Of a stretch of DNA of 61,573 nucleotides, positions 1 to 7,261 are shown in pieces. The notes under the pieces were generated by a model, which saw nothing but the letters and a program-made list of their open reading frames with translations, made no database searches and was not told the origin of the DNA. The translations under genes were made by a program, and so were the position numbers. The stretch spans positions 1 through 61,573 of IMG/VR virus record IMGVR_UViG_3300036791_000517; one strand, written 5' to 3'. The DNA is from a virus. Position 1 is the first letter of the stretch. Each line of letters starts with the position of its first letter.

Positions 1-127
1 TGCTGAGCCGCTTGGCCGGTGCGTCGTATTTCATCACTAACGCGACCGAGCCAGGGGTGCTGGGTGCGCCCAATATGATGGATCATCACAACCCGGTTCG
101 CGTCTATGGCGAAATGGCAAACACCTA
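1..127. repeat. Terminal overlap, left copy
   Basis: These bases are identical to 61447-61573. A repeat of exactly 127 bases at both ends is what a de Bruijn assembler using k=127 leaves when it closes a circular contig, so it is most likely an assembly overlap and not a biological terminal repeat. It lies inside the reading frame of the giant virion protein. Confidence 0.93.
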
Positions 128-1631
128 CCGCCTGATCAATCCTTTCATGATGGCGCTGCGCGGCGCTCTCGACGCGGGCAAGGCGTTCATCGGGCGCACG
201 GGGGGATTGACCGACTACGCACCGATCTTCGACAAGGCTATCGGCAAGCAGCGCAACGCGCCGCAGCTTTCGGATTTTGTCCATCAGGCGTCTGAGCTCG
301 GTCTGTTCGAGACGACGGCCAGCGTCGAATATCAGCGGGCGCTCTACGGCATATCGACCAGCCTCTTGCAACGTGCCACCGATTGGGCGACCAATGTTTT
401 CATGGCGGCCAACGCCGCTGTCGAGAACATGAACCGCTTCGTCACGGGCATCACGGCGTACAATCTTGAGATCAAGAAACTCCAGCGTGAGAAGCAGGGC
501 GATCCTGAGAATTGGCACCAGCAGGCGGTCGATTACGCCATCGACGTCATGTACAAATCTGCCGGTGACTATCGCAACTGGAACAAGCCGTCGCTGTTCA
601 ATAAAGGGCCGGTGTTACGACTGGCCAGTCAGTACAAGCTCTACCCGCAGCGCGTCATTGCGAGTTTCATCGAATCGGCGGTCGGTACGTTCAAGGGCGA
701 GACCAAGGAAGCGCGGATGGAACATTTCCGCCGTCTTGCCGGATTGACAGGGGTTACGATCGGCGCGGCGGGCGTGCTGGGTCTGCCGACTGAAATTCTC
801 AAGGCACCGCTCAACGCGCTGTATCTGGCGGGCGTTACGAACTACACGGCGGACGACGCCGAGAACAAGTTCCGTCAACTGATGGCGACACATTTCGGAC
901 CGATCGGTCAGGTCATCAGTGACGGCGTGTCTCGCCTCGGACCGGTCGATATCGGCGGCCGGGTAGGTCTCAGCAACACGCTGTTCTTCAGCTCACCGAC
1001 ATCGCGCAAACCGCGTGACATCATGGGCGCAGCGGTCGGCGTGATCTTTGGTTCGGGCGGCAACATGATGCAGGACACCATCAAGGGTGTTCAGTTCATG
1101 GTGCAGGGCCTGCAGGCGATGAACGATGGCGCCTACGCTGAGGGTCGACAGCTTCTACTGAAGGGCGCACGCTGGACGGTGAACGTTCGTGCGTTGGCCG
1201 ATTCGCTGGATGCCGCCACCTCCGGCGAGGCGACGGTAACGCCGAGCGGCCGGGTGATCAGACCGCCAATGAGCACGCAGGAACGCATCATCCGTGCCAC
1301 TGGCTTCCAGCCGACCAGCGCCACGATGCAGCGTGAGCACCACGATCTGATCAAGGGCATGGCCGACCGCTACACCGCCGAGCGCACCCGTCTGGTGCAG
1401 GAATGGGCGGGGGCGACGTCGGCCGAGCGGATGATGATTCAGAAGCGCATCGACGCGTTCAATCGCCAGTATCCGCTAGAGACCCAGCGCATCACGCGTG
1501 ATGTCCTGCTCAAGGCTGTCGGGGTGCGGGCCAAGGGACAGAAGCAGCCGCAGGAAGAGATGGGCTTGCCATTGAGCAAACAAACGCGTCCATTCCTGCG
1601 TGAAGAGCCAGCCTACGGCGTGCCGCGGTAA
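1..1631 (+). CDS. C-terminal part of the giant internal virion protein (continues from 54231-61573)
   Basis: The frame is open from the first base (first full codon at 3) to TAA at 1629-1631, and is the same frame as the gene starting at 54231 once the 127-base overlap is merged. The complete protein is 2,948 residues. This part is mostly helical, with a hydrophobic glycine/alanine-rich stretch (about 759-835) that could insert in a membrane. The end resembles the large-polyvalent-protein associated domains (LPD38-like) found at the C-termini of giant phage proteins; that assignment is from memory. Internal virion proteins of podoviruses are ejected with the DNA and help it cross the cell envelope, which is the likely role. 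An ORF caller starting at TTG 12 would report a false 539-residue gene. Confidence 0.88.
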   Translation, partial: LSRLAGASYFITNATEPGVLGAPNMMDHHNPVRVYGEMANTYRLINPFMMALRGALDAGKAFIGRTGGLTDYAPIFDKAIGKQRNAPQLSDFVHQASELGLFETTASVEYQRALYGISTSLLQRATDWATNVFMAANAAVENMNRFVTGITAYNLEIKKLQREKQGDPENWHQQAVDYAIDVMYKSAGDYRNWNKPSLFNKGPVLRLASQYKLYPQRVIASFIESAVGTFKGETKEARMEHFRRLAGLTGVTIGAAGVLGLPTEILKAPLNALYLAGVTNYTADDAENKFRQLMATHFGPIGQVISDGVSRLGPVDIGGRVGLSNTLFFSSPTSRKPRDIMGAAVGVIFGSGGNMMQDTIKGVQFMVQGLQAMNDGAYAEGRQLLLKGARWTVNVRALADSLDAATSGEATVTPSGRVIRPPMSTQERIIRATGFQPTSATMQREHHDLIKGMADRYTAERTRLVQEWAGATSAERMMIQKRIDAFNRQYPLETQRITRDVLLKAVGVRAKGQKQPQEEMGLPLSKQTRPFLREEPAYGVPR

Positions 1632-1642
1632 CCCCGGGAGTT
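1630..1642 (+). promoter_or_regulatory. AACCYCNGRGGTT-type palindrome carrying the ribosome binding site of the next gene
   Basis: AACCCCGGGAGTT straddles the stop codon of the giant virion gene. Its right arm (GGGAG) is the Shine-Dalgarno sequence for the ATG at 1647. It is one of about eleven related 13-bp palindromes in the genome. Confidence 0.55.
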
Positions 1643-1646
1643 AGAC

Positions 1647-2855
1647 ATGGCGACGTGGAGGGGAAACGAGATTCCACCGAGACCGCAGATCGAGCAGCCA
1701 AGGTCGCCTGATCTGCTGCCGGAAGATTTCGATCCGTTCCCTGATGCCGAGCCCGACTACAATCCAAAGCCCGGCCAGAAGCATTACGATCCGAGGAATC
1801 AGATGGCGAGAAGATACGCCGATGGCGGTGAGGTGGCACCGGCACCGCCAACCGACTGGGATGCCATCAGGACAGGAGTTACCCAGCGTTTTCCACGGTT
1901 GCAGGACGCGCTGAGCGGCACGCAGCTGCAGTGGGGCGATCCGGCTAAGAGCGGCGGCAATCAGCTAGAATCGTATCCGGCGGACGAAAGCGACAATCCA
2001 AACCCTGGTCAGCGCACCATCGAGGTCTACAAGGGCTCGCTGCAGGGCGATCGGTTGGTCAATGCGGTTGCCGGTGATCTCCTGCATCACCTGGGTAGCG
2101 TTGATCGCGTTACAGGTCAGCCGGTCGATCCGACATGGCACGGCATGAAGCAGGCATTCATCGATACACTCACGCCGCAGCAAATGAAGGTTGATCTGCA
2201 AGCCTACAAGCAGGATCAGGCACAAGGTGAAACGCGGACGATCGACGACTGGATGCAGAACAGTCGCAGCGACGCCTATCTGCGGGGTTACCTGACACCC
2301 GATGAAAACAACGAGTGGAAGGATGTCTACACGCCGAATCAAAAACAAATGCTGGATGGCATGCGGCAATACCTCAAGAGCTATCGGCGGGGCGGCATTG
2401 CGCAGCGCTACGCGGCCGGTGGTCCTGTGGTACGCCCTGAACCTGAAGACGTCGATGTCGACGATCCTTATTCGGCACGTCGCGGCCCGTACCGCCCGCA
2501 GGAAGGGGAAACGATGCTCCATCGCGGGCCAGACGAATACCTGCCGGGCAATACCCCCTACCAGAAAGGCATGGAGGACTGGCCGAAGTCAGACACCTAT
2601 GAGGAAGTCGACCCGCAATGGATGCGACCTGATCCAGAGCCGGAGCCTGAGCCCGAGCCTGAACCGCCGCCCGAGCGCACCGACGACAAGATCAGCCGGT
2701 TGATGGACAATCCCGAACACGGCTCGTGGCATGAGGATGGGAAATTTCAAATCTACACGCCGAACCCCAGCATGTTTGCCAACGTCGATCCGCGGGACTT
2801 CGTGAAGTTCTTCGACAAGTATCACCCGGCGGATCACAAACTGAACCTGCCATAG
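1647..2855 (+). CDS. Conserved phage protein of unknown function, 402 aa, probable virion component
   Basis: No function recognised. A Pro/Asp-rich N-terminus is followed by a globular core (about residues 65-250) that includes an AGDLLHHLG segment. The C-terminal third has a Glu-Pro repeat (2634-2664). Two copies of a short Tyr-Ala-x-Gly-Gly-x-Val motif (RRYADGGEV and QRYAAGGPV) flank the core. The same motif recurs in many of this phage's virion-region proteins. The gene follows the giant virion protein by 15 bases with a good ribosome binding site, so it is probably co-expressed with the late genes. Confidence 0.8.
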   Translation: MATWRGNEIPPRPQIEQPRSPDLLPEDFDPFPDAEPDYNPKPGQKHYDPRNQMARRYADGGEVAPAPPTDWDAIRTGVTQRFPRLQDALSGTQLQWGDPAKSGGNQLESYPADESDNPNPGQRTIEVYKGSLQGDRLVNAVAGDLLHHLGSVDRVTGQPVDPTWHGMKQAFIDTLTPQQMKVDLQAYKQDQAQGETRTIDDWMQNSRSDAYLRGYLTPDENNEWKDVYTPNQKQMLDGMRQYLKSYRRGGIAQRYAAGGPVVRPEPEDVDVDDPYSARRGPYRPQEGETMLHRGPDEYLPGNTPYQKGMEDWPKSDTYEEVDPQWMRPDPEPEPEPEPEPPPERTDDKISRLMDNPEHGSWHEDGKFQIYTPNPSMFANVDPRDFVKFFDKYHPADHKLNLP

Positions 2856-2860
2856 GAGGC

Positions 2861-2875
2861 TTGACATGAAGTCAA
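2861..2875. promoter_or_regulatory. Operator-like palindrome over a start codon
   Basis: TTGACATGAAGTCAA is one mismatch from the TTGACA-N3-TGTCAA consensus found throughout this genome. The ATG at 2866 is its centre. Confidence 0.5.
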
Positions 2876-3012
2876 CCAAGAAAACTAGCAAGTTAGAATC
2901 GACCAAGCCATTGCCTGCTGTTGGTTCACAGCCAGATCTCAGCGCTAAGATCGGTGGTGTCGGCAACGAACCGCAGATCGAGAACTGGAAAAAGGGCAAG
3001 GGGGGTAAGTGA
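2866..3012 (+). CDS. Small basic protein, 48 aa, unknown function
   Basis: ATG 2866 follows GGAGG at about 6 bases. The product is lysine-rich at both ends (starts MKSTKKTSKLE, ends KKGKGGK) and has no recognised domain. Its TGA overlaps the ATG of the next gene by one base, suggesting translational coupling. It is under 60 residues and easily missed. The start codon lies inside an operator-like palindrome. Confidence 0.6.
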   Translation: MKSTKKTSKLESTKPLPAVGSQPDLSAKIGGVGNEPQIENWKKGKGGK

Positions 3013-3623
3013 TGGCTGGTGGCGACGACATCGACTGGTGGATGAAAAAAATGAGCGGTATTCTTGCCGATCCTAAATCCATCAAAACGATGAAACCCGG
3101 TGAAAGTTGGGTCGCCCCGAATGCGCCGGGAGATCCTCGGTTCATTAACGACGCCGAAGCAGTTCGCCCGCGCGGCATTGCGCTTCACGCCAAAGGAGGA
3201 AAGGTCATGCCCAAAATGACAAAGGAGGAGTTCGAAAACTCTCCGCTCGACATTGAAAAAAAGGGCGTGAAGGAAGGGTCGCGCGAAGACGAAGCGCTCG
3301 ACCGCAAGCAGATGGCGGCGGCGACCAAAGGCAAGGGCATCGTCAAGATGGCCAGCGGCGGCGTCCCCGCTGCAGCAGTCGATCCACGGACGCAGCTGTC
3401 AGCTGGCTACTGGGATCGCGTCCGTCGCCAAGCTGCTGTCGATCGGGCGGCTCAACCAGATACCAGGATGCTCGATCAGCGTACCCTGCAACAGAACCAG
3501 TATCTCGCTCCACCGGGTCCGTCGGGCGTTACCCCGGCTGCGGGAGCCATACCGGCTTACAACAAGGGCGGCATGGTCAAGCACGGATCGTCCACTCACG
3601 TCTCCTGCAAAGCGAAAGGATAG
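3012..3623 (+). CDS. Gly-Gly motif protein, 203 aa, unknown function
   Basis: ATG 3012 overlaps the preceding TGA; a GTG at 3009 is an alternative start. No enzyme domain is visible. The N-terminal half begins MAGGDDIDWWMKK and is followed by a charged middle. Three copies of the Gly-Gly motif occur: LHAKGGKVM, VKMASGGVP and YNKGGMVKH. A Pro/Ala-rich segment precedes the C-terminus. The context (between giant virion genes and the membrane protein at 3888) suggests a late, possibly virion-associated protein. Confidence 0.72.
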   Translation: MAGGDDIDWWMKKMSGILADPKSIKTMKPGESWVAPNAPGDPRFINDAEAVRPRGIALHAKGGKVMPKMTKEEFENSPLDIEKKGVKEGSREDEALDRKQMAAATKGKGIVKMASGGVPAAAVDPRTQLSAGYWDRVRRQAAVDRAAQPDTRMLDQRTLQQNQYLAPPGPSGVTPAAGAIPAYNKGGMVKHGSSTHVSCKAKG

Positions 3624-3626
3624 ATC

Positions 3627-3836
3627 ATGGCAAAAGGAAAACTCCCTCCGTTCATCGGCCGTGGCGCCAAGGCACCGCCACCGCCACCGCGACGTCGCGC
3701 TCCACCCGCCATGGCTGAAGGGTCACCGGCCGAGGAAGCGCTCGATCGTCAGCAGGACATGGGCGGCGGTGCGCCTGGGTTCCGCAAAGGTGGCCGGGTT
3801 TCGGCACCGTTTCCCAAGGGCAAGACAGTACGGTGA
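3627..3836 (+). CDS. Small proline-rich basic protein, 69 aa
   Basis: It follows the previous gene by 3 bases with a GAAAGGA ribosome binding site. It has a proline run at about residues 17-24, an acidic patch (AEEALDRQQDM) that resembles one in the preceding protein (DEALDRKQM), and a C-terminal GFRKGGRVS motif. The shared segments suggest the two proteins are related or bind the same partner. Function unknown. Confidence 0.65.
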   Translation: MAKGKLPPFIGRGAKAPPPPPRRRAPPAMAEGSPAEEALDRQQDMGGGAPGFRKGGRVSAPFPKGKTVR

Positions 3837-3887
3837 AGGTTCAGTCGGGAGTATCGGTGCACACTTTTTTCCGAAAAGGAGCGAGCT

Positions 3888-4067
3888 ATGTCGGTACTCC
3901 TGACGATCCTCATCATCATCGTCGTTCTCGCGCTTGTCATGTGGGCGATCTACTATGTTCCATTGCCGCCCGGCTCGCCGACATGGCTTAAAAATTTCCT
4001 CTATATTTTGGTTCTGATTGTCGCCATTATAGTGATCGTCTATCACACTGGTGCGCTGCGCTACTAA
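3888..4067 (+). CDS. Two-helix membrane protein, 59 aa, holin candidate
   Basis: ATG 3888 follows AAAAGGAGCGAGCT, a strong ribosome binding site. Two hydrophobic helices (about residues 3-24 and 37-51) flank a short Pro-Pro-Gly turn. Size and topology match small two-helix phage membrane proteins, including class II holins, and the gene sits at the late end of the rightward operon where lysis genes often lie. No endolysin is recognised next to it, so holin is an inference; any small inner-membrane protein is possible. The gene is below the usual ORF length cutoff. Confidence 0.65.
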   Translation: MSVLLTILIIIVVLALVMWAIYYVPLPPGSPTWLKNFLYILVLIVAIIVIVYHTGALRY

Positions 4068-4080
4068 CAGGAGAACGGCC

Positions 4081-4272
4081 ATGCCGACAACCGGTCCGCG
4101 TACCCCGCTGCGTCCTCCTGCCAAACCGCCTGCTGATAGCGGTCCCAATCCCTACGCCAAACCGGCCAACCATAAAGGTCCGCACCGCTCCGATCCGGAT
4201 TACGGGCATACCACCAACGCGACGACCTACTGGCAGGGCAAGCTCGAATCCGACCGTAAGCCTCGCCGATGA
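4081..4272 (+). CDS. Small proline-rich protein, 63 aa
   Basis: ATG 4081 is chosen over an upstream alternative start because AGGAG lies 6-7 bases before it. It is proline- and asparagine-rich, low in hydrophobic residues and probably disordered. Its TGA overlaps the ATG of the beta-helix gene (ATGA), so the two are probably translated together. Function unknown; a small structural or chaperone role for the following spike-like protein is possible. Confidence 0.62.
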   Translation: MPTTGPRTPLRPPAKPPADSGPNPYAKPANHKGPHRSDPDYGHTTNATTYWQGKLESDRKPRR

Positions 4273-5429
4273 CCCCACCGTACAAACTTTTAGACCAGGC
4301 GACTGGTGAGGAAATCTTCGCCGACATGGACACCGCACCTGGCCAATACATCGAGGTGTGGAGCGGACCTTCTCCTTCGAGCCCGATCGCGCGTATCAGT
4401 CCGGGTGCCTTGCTGCGCCCCGGTGACCCGCCCGTCGAGCCGCCTATCGAGCCACCGATCGATCCGCCGGTCGAACCGCCCATCGACCCTATCCCTCCAA
4501 CTCCCGGAGACGACGGCATGGACTCAGTCACCAACGAGACCGAGCTGCGCGACGCCCTGCAGACCTATGCCAACGAAGCCCGTGTCGGCAGCTGCGGCAG
4601 CAAGACGCCGGTCATCATGACCAAACCGATCGTCATTAAACAGCAGAGCTGCGACGGCTTCCCGTGGGGTGTCAATGGCAATTTCCTGCGCGTGCTGTGG
4701 CAGGGCCCGGCTGGTCAGGATATGATCACCTACCAAGGCGTCAACGGCGTGCAGAACCGCGGACTGTTCATCGAGAAGCTGTGCATGGACGGCAACGGTT
4801 GGGGCGGCTCTCCGGGAGGCAGCTGCCTTAAAATCTATGCGCCCGACGGCGATCCCGGATCGATCTACAAATTCACCCTGCGTGACATCTTCACCAACTA
4901 CGCCAGCCACGGCGTCCACCTCGCAGGCGCCGTGTTCGAGGGCCTGATGGAAAACATCCACGCCGAGAACCATACCGGTGATGGCATCTACATGGAGCAT
5001 CTCGGGCTCGATGGCATGGCGCCGTGGTCGATCGTCAGCAACGTCATGATCGTGCATCCCAACGCCAGCCGAAACTTCGGCGCGGGCATGCGGCAGGTCT
5101 ACAGCGTGAACTCGATCCTTGGCAGCTACGTGTTGAACGCTGCCGGTGGCATTGTCGGCCCCGACGGCATTCGCGCCGTCATGCTGTCGAACGGCGAGAA
5201 TACCGGCGAGCAGCTGTTCGTGCTGAGCAGCAACGGCTACGGCTCGATCACCCAAGCCAACGAGGGTTCGACCGATGGCAACACGCGTTGCCGCAAGTAC
5301 GAGGGTGGCCAGTGGGTCGACGTCGGCAAGCCGATGCTCTACGGCACCAATAACGTCGAGCAGCACGACGAGGCCAACCACATGAGCTACTACGGCGACG
5401 GCTCACAGTCGCCACGGTGGATGAAGTAA
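4269..5429 (+). CDS. Beta-helix spike-like protein, 386 aa, possible tailspike or depolymerase
   Basis: A short N-terminal domain (about 1-55) is joined by a linker of repeated Pro-(V/I)-(E/D)-Pro-Pro units (about 56-78) to a C-terminal domain (about 90-386). That domain has the Gly/Asn/Asp-rich beta-strand pattern of right-handed parallel beta-helix proteins (for example HLAGAVFEGLMENIHAENHT). Such folds are typical of tailspikes that bind or cleave surface polysaccharide. No catalytic residues can be assigned by eye. It is translationally coupled to the 63-aa gene upstream. Receptor binding is an inference from fold and context. Confidence 0.68.
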   Translation: MTPPYKLLDQATGEEIFADMDTAPGQYIEVWSGPSPSSPIARISPGALLRPGDPPVEPPIEPPIDPPVEPPIDPIPPTPGDDGMDSVTNETELRDALQTYANEARVGSCGSKTPVIMTKPIVIKQQSCDGFPWGVNGNFLRVLWQGPAGQDMITYQGVNGVQNRGLFIEKLCMDGNGWGGSPGGSCLKIYAPDGDPGSIYKFTLRDIFTNYASHGVHLAGAVFEGLMENIHAENHTGDGIYMEHLGLDGMAPWSIVSNVMIVHPNASRNFGAGMRQVYSVNSILGSYVLNAAGGIVGPDGIRAVMLSNGENTGEQLFVLSSNGYGSITQANEGSTDGNTRCRKYEGGQWVDVGKPMLYGTNNVEQHDEANHMSYYGDGSQSPRWMK

Positions 5430-5459
5430 GCGTTAACCCAAGCCCCTACAGGAGATTTC

Positions 5460-6089
5460 ATGCAGCCGTTCCTTGCCTACATCACGCCTCTCGCCACGGG
5501 CGGCGAGCCGACCCATCCGATCGCCCCCGGCGGCCCGCCGCCCTATCCCGCCCATCCCATCGCCCCCGGCGGCCCGCCGCCCGGCCCGAGCCAAGGCCCC
5601 GGCTTCCCGACCCATCCCATCGTGCTGCCGATCCCGCCCGACTGCATCGCGCCCGGCGTGCCGTCGCACCCGATCTACATTCCGGTCGAACCGGCCCACC
5701 CGATCTACATCCCGCCCGAGGCCATCGGCCCCGGCGTGCCGACCCATCCCATCGTGCTGCCACCGCCGGTCCCCGGCCATCCCATCGTGATCCCGCCCGA
5801 AGTGTGGCCGCCCGAGATGGTCAATAAGCCGACCCACCCCATCGTCCTGCCGCCGCTCGAAGTGTGGCCGCCCGGTCCCGGCATCGACGCGCCAGCCCAT
5901 CCCATCGTGCTACCGCCGCCCAACCAGCCGCCCACCCTGCCGCCGGTCGGCAGCGTGCCGGTCGGTACCGTGCTGGTCCTCGTCAAGACAAACGAAGGCT
6001 TGAAGTGGGCGACGCAGGTGGTTGCTGGCCCGCCCTACACTCCCCCGTCCGGTGGCAGCGTACCGACGCCGGTCGCGCCTAGGCGGTAG
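5460..6089 (+). CDS. His-Pro-Ile repeat protein, 209 aa
   Basis: An extended low-complexity protein with nine HPI units, each in a (T/A/S/G)-H-P-I-(A/V/Y) context and spaced by proline/glycine linkers. A short ordered tail (about residues 160-209) contains VGTVLVLVKTNEGLKW. Proline spacing predicts a stiff polyproline-II rod, and the regularly placed histidines could bind metal or respond to pH. It follows the beta-helix gene by 30 bases, so a stalk or fibre role on the virion is plausible but unproven. Confidence 0.72.
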   Translation: MQPFLAYITPLATGGEPTHPIAPGGPPPYPAHPIAPGGPPPGPSQGPGFPTHPIVLPIPPDCIAPGVPSHPIYIPVEPAHPIYIPPEAIGPGVPTHPIVLPPPVPGHPIVIPPEVWPPEMVNKPTHPIVLPPLEVWPPGPGIDAPAHPIVLPPPNQPPTLPPVGSVPVGTVLVLVKTNEGLKWATQVVAGPPYTPPSGGSVPTPVAPRR

Positions 6090-6094
6090 GACGG

Positions 6095-6103
6095 TGATAT
6101 AAT
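6095..6103 (+). promoter_or_regulatory. Possible extended -10 promoter element
   Basis: TGATATAAT matches the extended -10 consensus TGNTATAAT exactly. No convincing -35 box lies upstream. It could drive the short genes from 6136 to 7065. The same 9-mer recurs at 30199-30207. Confidence 0.4.
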
Positions 6104-6129
6104 CCCCCGCCGAGGCGCCTCGGCGGGGG
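6104..6129. terminator. Perfect 26-bp GC palindrome, possible terminator
   Basis: Bases 6104-6116 are the exact reverse complement of 6117-6129. It directly follows the HPI-repeat gene. No T-run follows on the + strand; on the minus strand it is followed by ATTATA. It may end late transcription or protect the 3' end. A transcript from the -10 element at 6095 would begin inside it. Confidence 0.45.
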
Positions 6130-6135
6130 GTGCCT

Positions 6136-6345
6136 ATGCGCAGACTGCTACTGGCATTGCTGTTGAATGGCTGCGCCGACGAGTATCCAACCCTTAAGTT
6201 CGAACCGCGCTTGGTCGAGTGTCCGCATCGCATTAAATGCCACGTCGTCGAATGGCAGATTGGGCCAACTTTCATGGCCCATGTCGGCGGCACTCACATA
6301 GATTGCCGCTGCATTAGCGAGGTGTCTGATGCCAAAAATTCTTGA
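6136..6345 (+). CDS. Small predicted lipoprotein, 69 aa
   Basis: ATG 6136 begins MRRLLLALLLNGCADE: two arginines, a short hydrophobic stretch, then a lipobox-like L-N-G-C with Cys13 as the lipidation site. Four more cysteines (two CxxxxC/CxC-like pairs) suggest an oxidised periplasmic domain. Candidates are an outer spanin subunit, or a superinfection-exclusion lipoprotein like those of other phages; no inner-spanin partner is recognised. It overlaps the next gene by 17 bases. GTG 6130 is an alternative start. Confidence 0.6.
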   Translation: MRRLLLALLLNGCADEYPTLKFEPRLVECPHRIKCHVVEWQIGPTFMAHVGGTHIDCRCISEVSDAKNS

Positions 6346-6532
6346 ACGGCTGGTCAGTCAGCTGAAAGCGAAAGGCAAACCGGAGAGCAGTGCCTACGCC
6401 ATCGCGACGAAGGCTCAGCAGCGCGCTGGCAATCTCAAGCCAGGCACGCAAGAGCTTACCAAGCAGGGTGCGACACGACAGGCGATGGGAGCCGAAGGGC
6501 GGGCTAAGGCTCGCGCGGCGAGAAATAAATGA
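6329..6532 (+). CDS. Conserved small basic phage protein, 67 aa
   Basis: The pattern LERLVSQLKAKGKPESSAYAIATKAQQ, then GTQELTKQG and a C-terminal RAKARAARNK tail, is a layout I have seen in many phage hypothetical proteins, and no function is known to me. It is strongly basic. Its TGA overlaps the ATG of the HNH gene (ATGA), so the two are coupled. Confidence 0.7.
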   Translation: MPKILERLVSQLKAKGKPESSAYAIATKAQQRAGNLKPGTQELTKQGATRQAMGAEGRAKARAARNK

Positions 6533-6774
6533 GCGCTCCATCAGGCCGGGTCTACTCCGCTTACGATGTCGCCTACGAGCATCGTCCGGCCGAAAAACTC
6601 AAGCACGCCGAACGGGTCAAGGCCCATCGTCACATGGTTGCTCGCTACGGCAAAGCGGCATTGGCAGGCAAGGATGTCGATCATATCGTAGCGCTGCAAG
6701 GCGGCGGGTCGAACGCTCCGAGCAACTGGCGGCTGCGCTCGATCAGCGCCAACCGCGCTGATAAAACCTATTAG
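6529..6774 (+). CDS. HNH endonuclease-like protein, 81 aa
   Basis: The C-terminal half carries a short HNH (His-Me finger) motif: DVDHIVALQGGGSNAPSNW, then N..K near the end (NRADKTY). Small phage HNH proteins of this kind nick DNA and often assist terminase in packaging. Here the gene is far from the terminase genes, though both lie in late-type surroundings. It is translationally coupled to the 67-aa gene before it. Nuclease activity is inferred from the motif only. Confidence 0.72.
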   Translation: MSAPSGRVYSAYDVAYEHRPAEKLKHAERVKAHRHMVARYGKAALAGKDVDHIVALQGGGSNAPSNWRLRSISANRADKTY

Positions 6775-6783
6775 GAGTCAACC

Positions 6784-7065
6784 ATGGCAGACGACAATGT
6801 CATGTCGCTGGGTGCCGCTCGCGCAACGGCAGCGGGTGACAATCGTCTATGGTCGCCTGTGGAATGCCTTGAAGAAGCTGTTCGTGATGTGAAGTCCGGG
6901 CGTATCACTGCCGACAAGGTGGTTGTAATATTTCTGAACACTGGCACCGAGGACGATCCCGATTTCAACGTCGACTATTACGTTGCTAAAACCAAAGCGT
7001 CGCAGATCCTGGCCGCTCTGGAATGTGTTAAGTCTAAAATTCTGGCTGAGATGGGATACCCCTAG
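6784..7065 (+). CDS. Conserved hypothetical phage protein, 93 aa
   Basis: ATG 6784 has a GGAG site 6 bases upstream. An alpha/beta pattern is visible: a helix ECLEEAVRDVKSG, a strand KVVVIFLNT, an acidic loop, and a long C-terminal helix QILAALECVKSKI. It is the last gene of the rightward block and ends in a short tail-to-tail overlap with the first leftward gene. Function unknown. Confidence 0.72.
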   Translation: MADDNVMSLGAARATAAGDNRLWSPVECLEEAVRDVKSGRITADKVVVIFLNTGTEDDPDFNVDYYVAKTKASQILAALECVKSKILAEMGYP

Positions 7066-7247
7066 CGGCCTTCAATGGCTGTCACCAGCTCCTCCTCATT
7101 CAGCAGATCGATCAGGCGATGCAGGAACACAACGTCGTCGCCCGTACATAGCTCATCGTCGCCAGTACGCACGATAGCCCAACGGATTGGAACATCGTCG
7201 CTGCGCCATCGACAGCGTTCGACGCGGTAGGGATAGTCGTAGGCCAT
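7062..7247 (-). CDS. Small acidic protein, 61 aa, unknown function
   Basis: ATG 7247 has AGGAGAACACC upstream. Aromatic-rich N-terminus (MAYDYPYRVERCRW) and acidic helical C-terminus. It is the last gene of the leftward block, 14 bases after the primase-helicase gene, and converges on the gene at 6784 with a 4-base overlap. Function unknown. Confidence 0.65.
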   Translation of the reverse strand: MAYDYPYRVERCRWRSDDVPIRWAIVRTGDDELCTGDDVVFLHRLIDLLNEEELVTAIEGR

Positions 7248-7261
7248 GGTGTTCTCCTGTT

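Noticed and set aside
1-127. Biological direct terminal repeat
   Set aside because: The length equals a common assembly k-mer and lies within an open reading frame; an assembly overlap is simpler.
12-1631. Independent 539-aa gene starting at TTG 12
   Set aside because: The frame is open to the window edge and continuous with the gene at 54231; it is the C-terminus of the giant protein.
4524-5381. 285-aa minus-strand ORF opposite the beta-helix gene
   Set aside because: High-GC antisense shadow; the plus-strand gene has start signals, coupling and a protein-like pattern.
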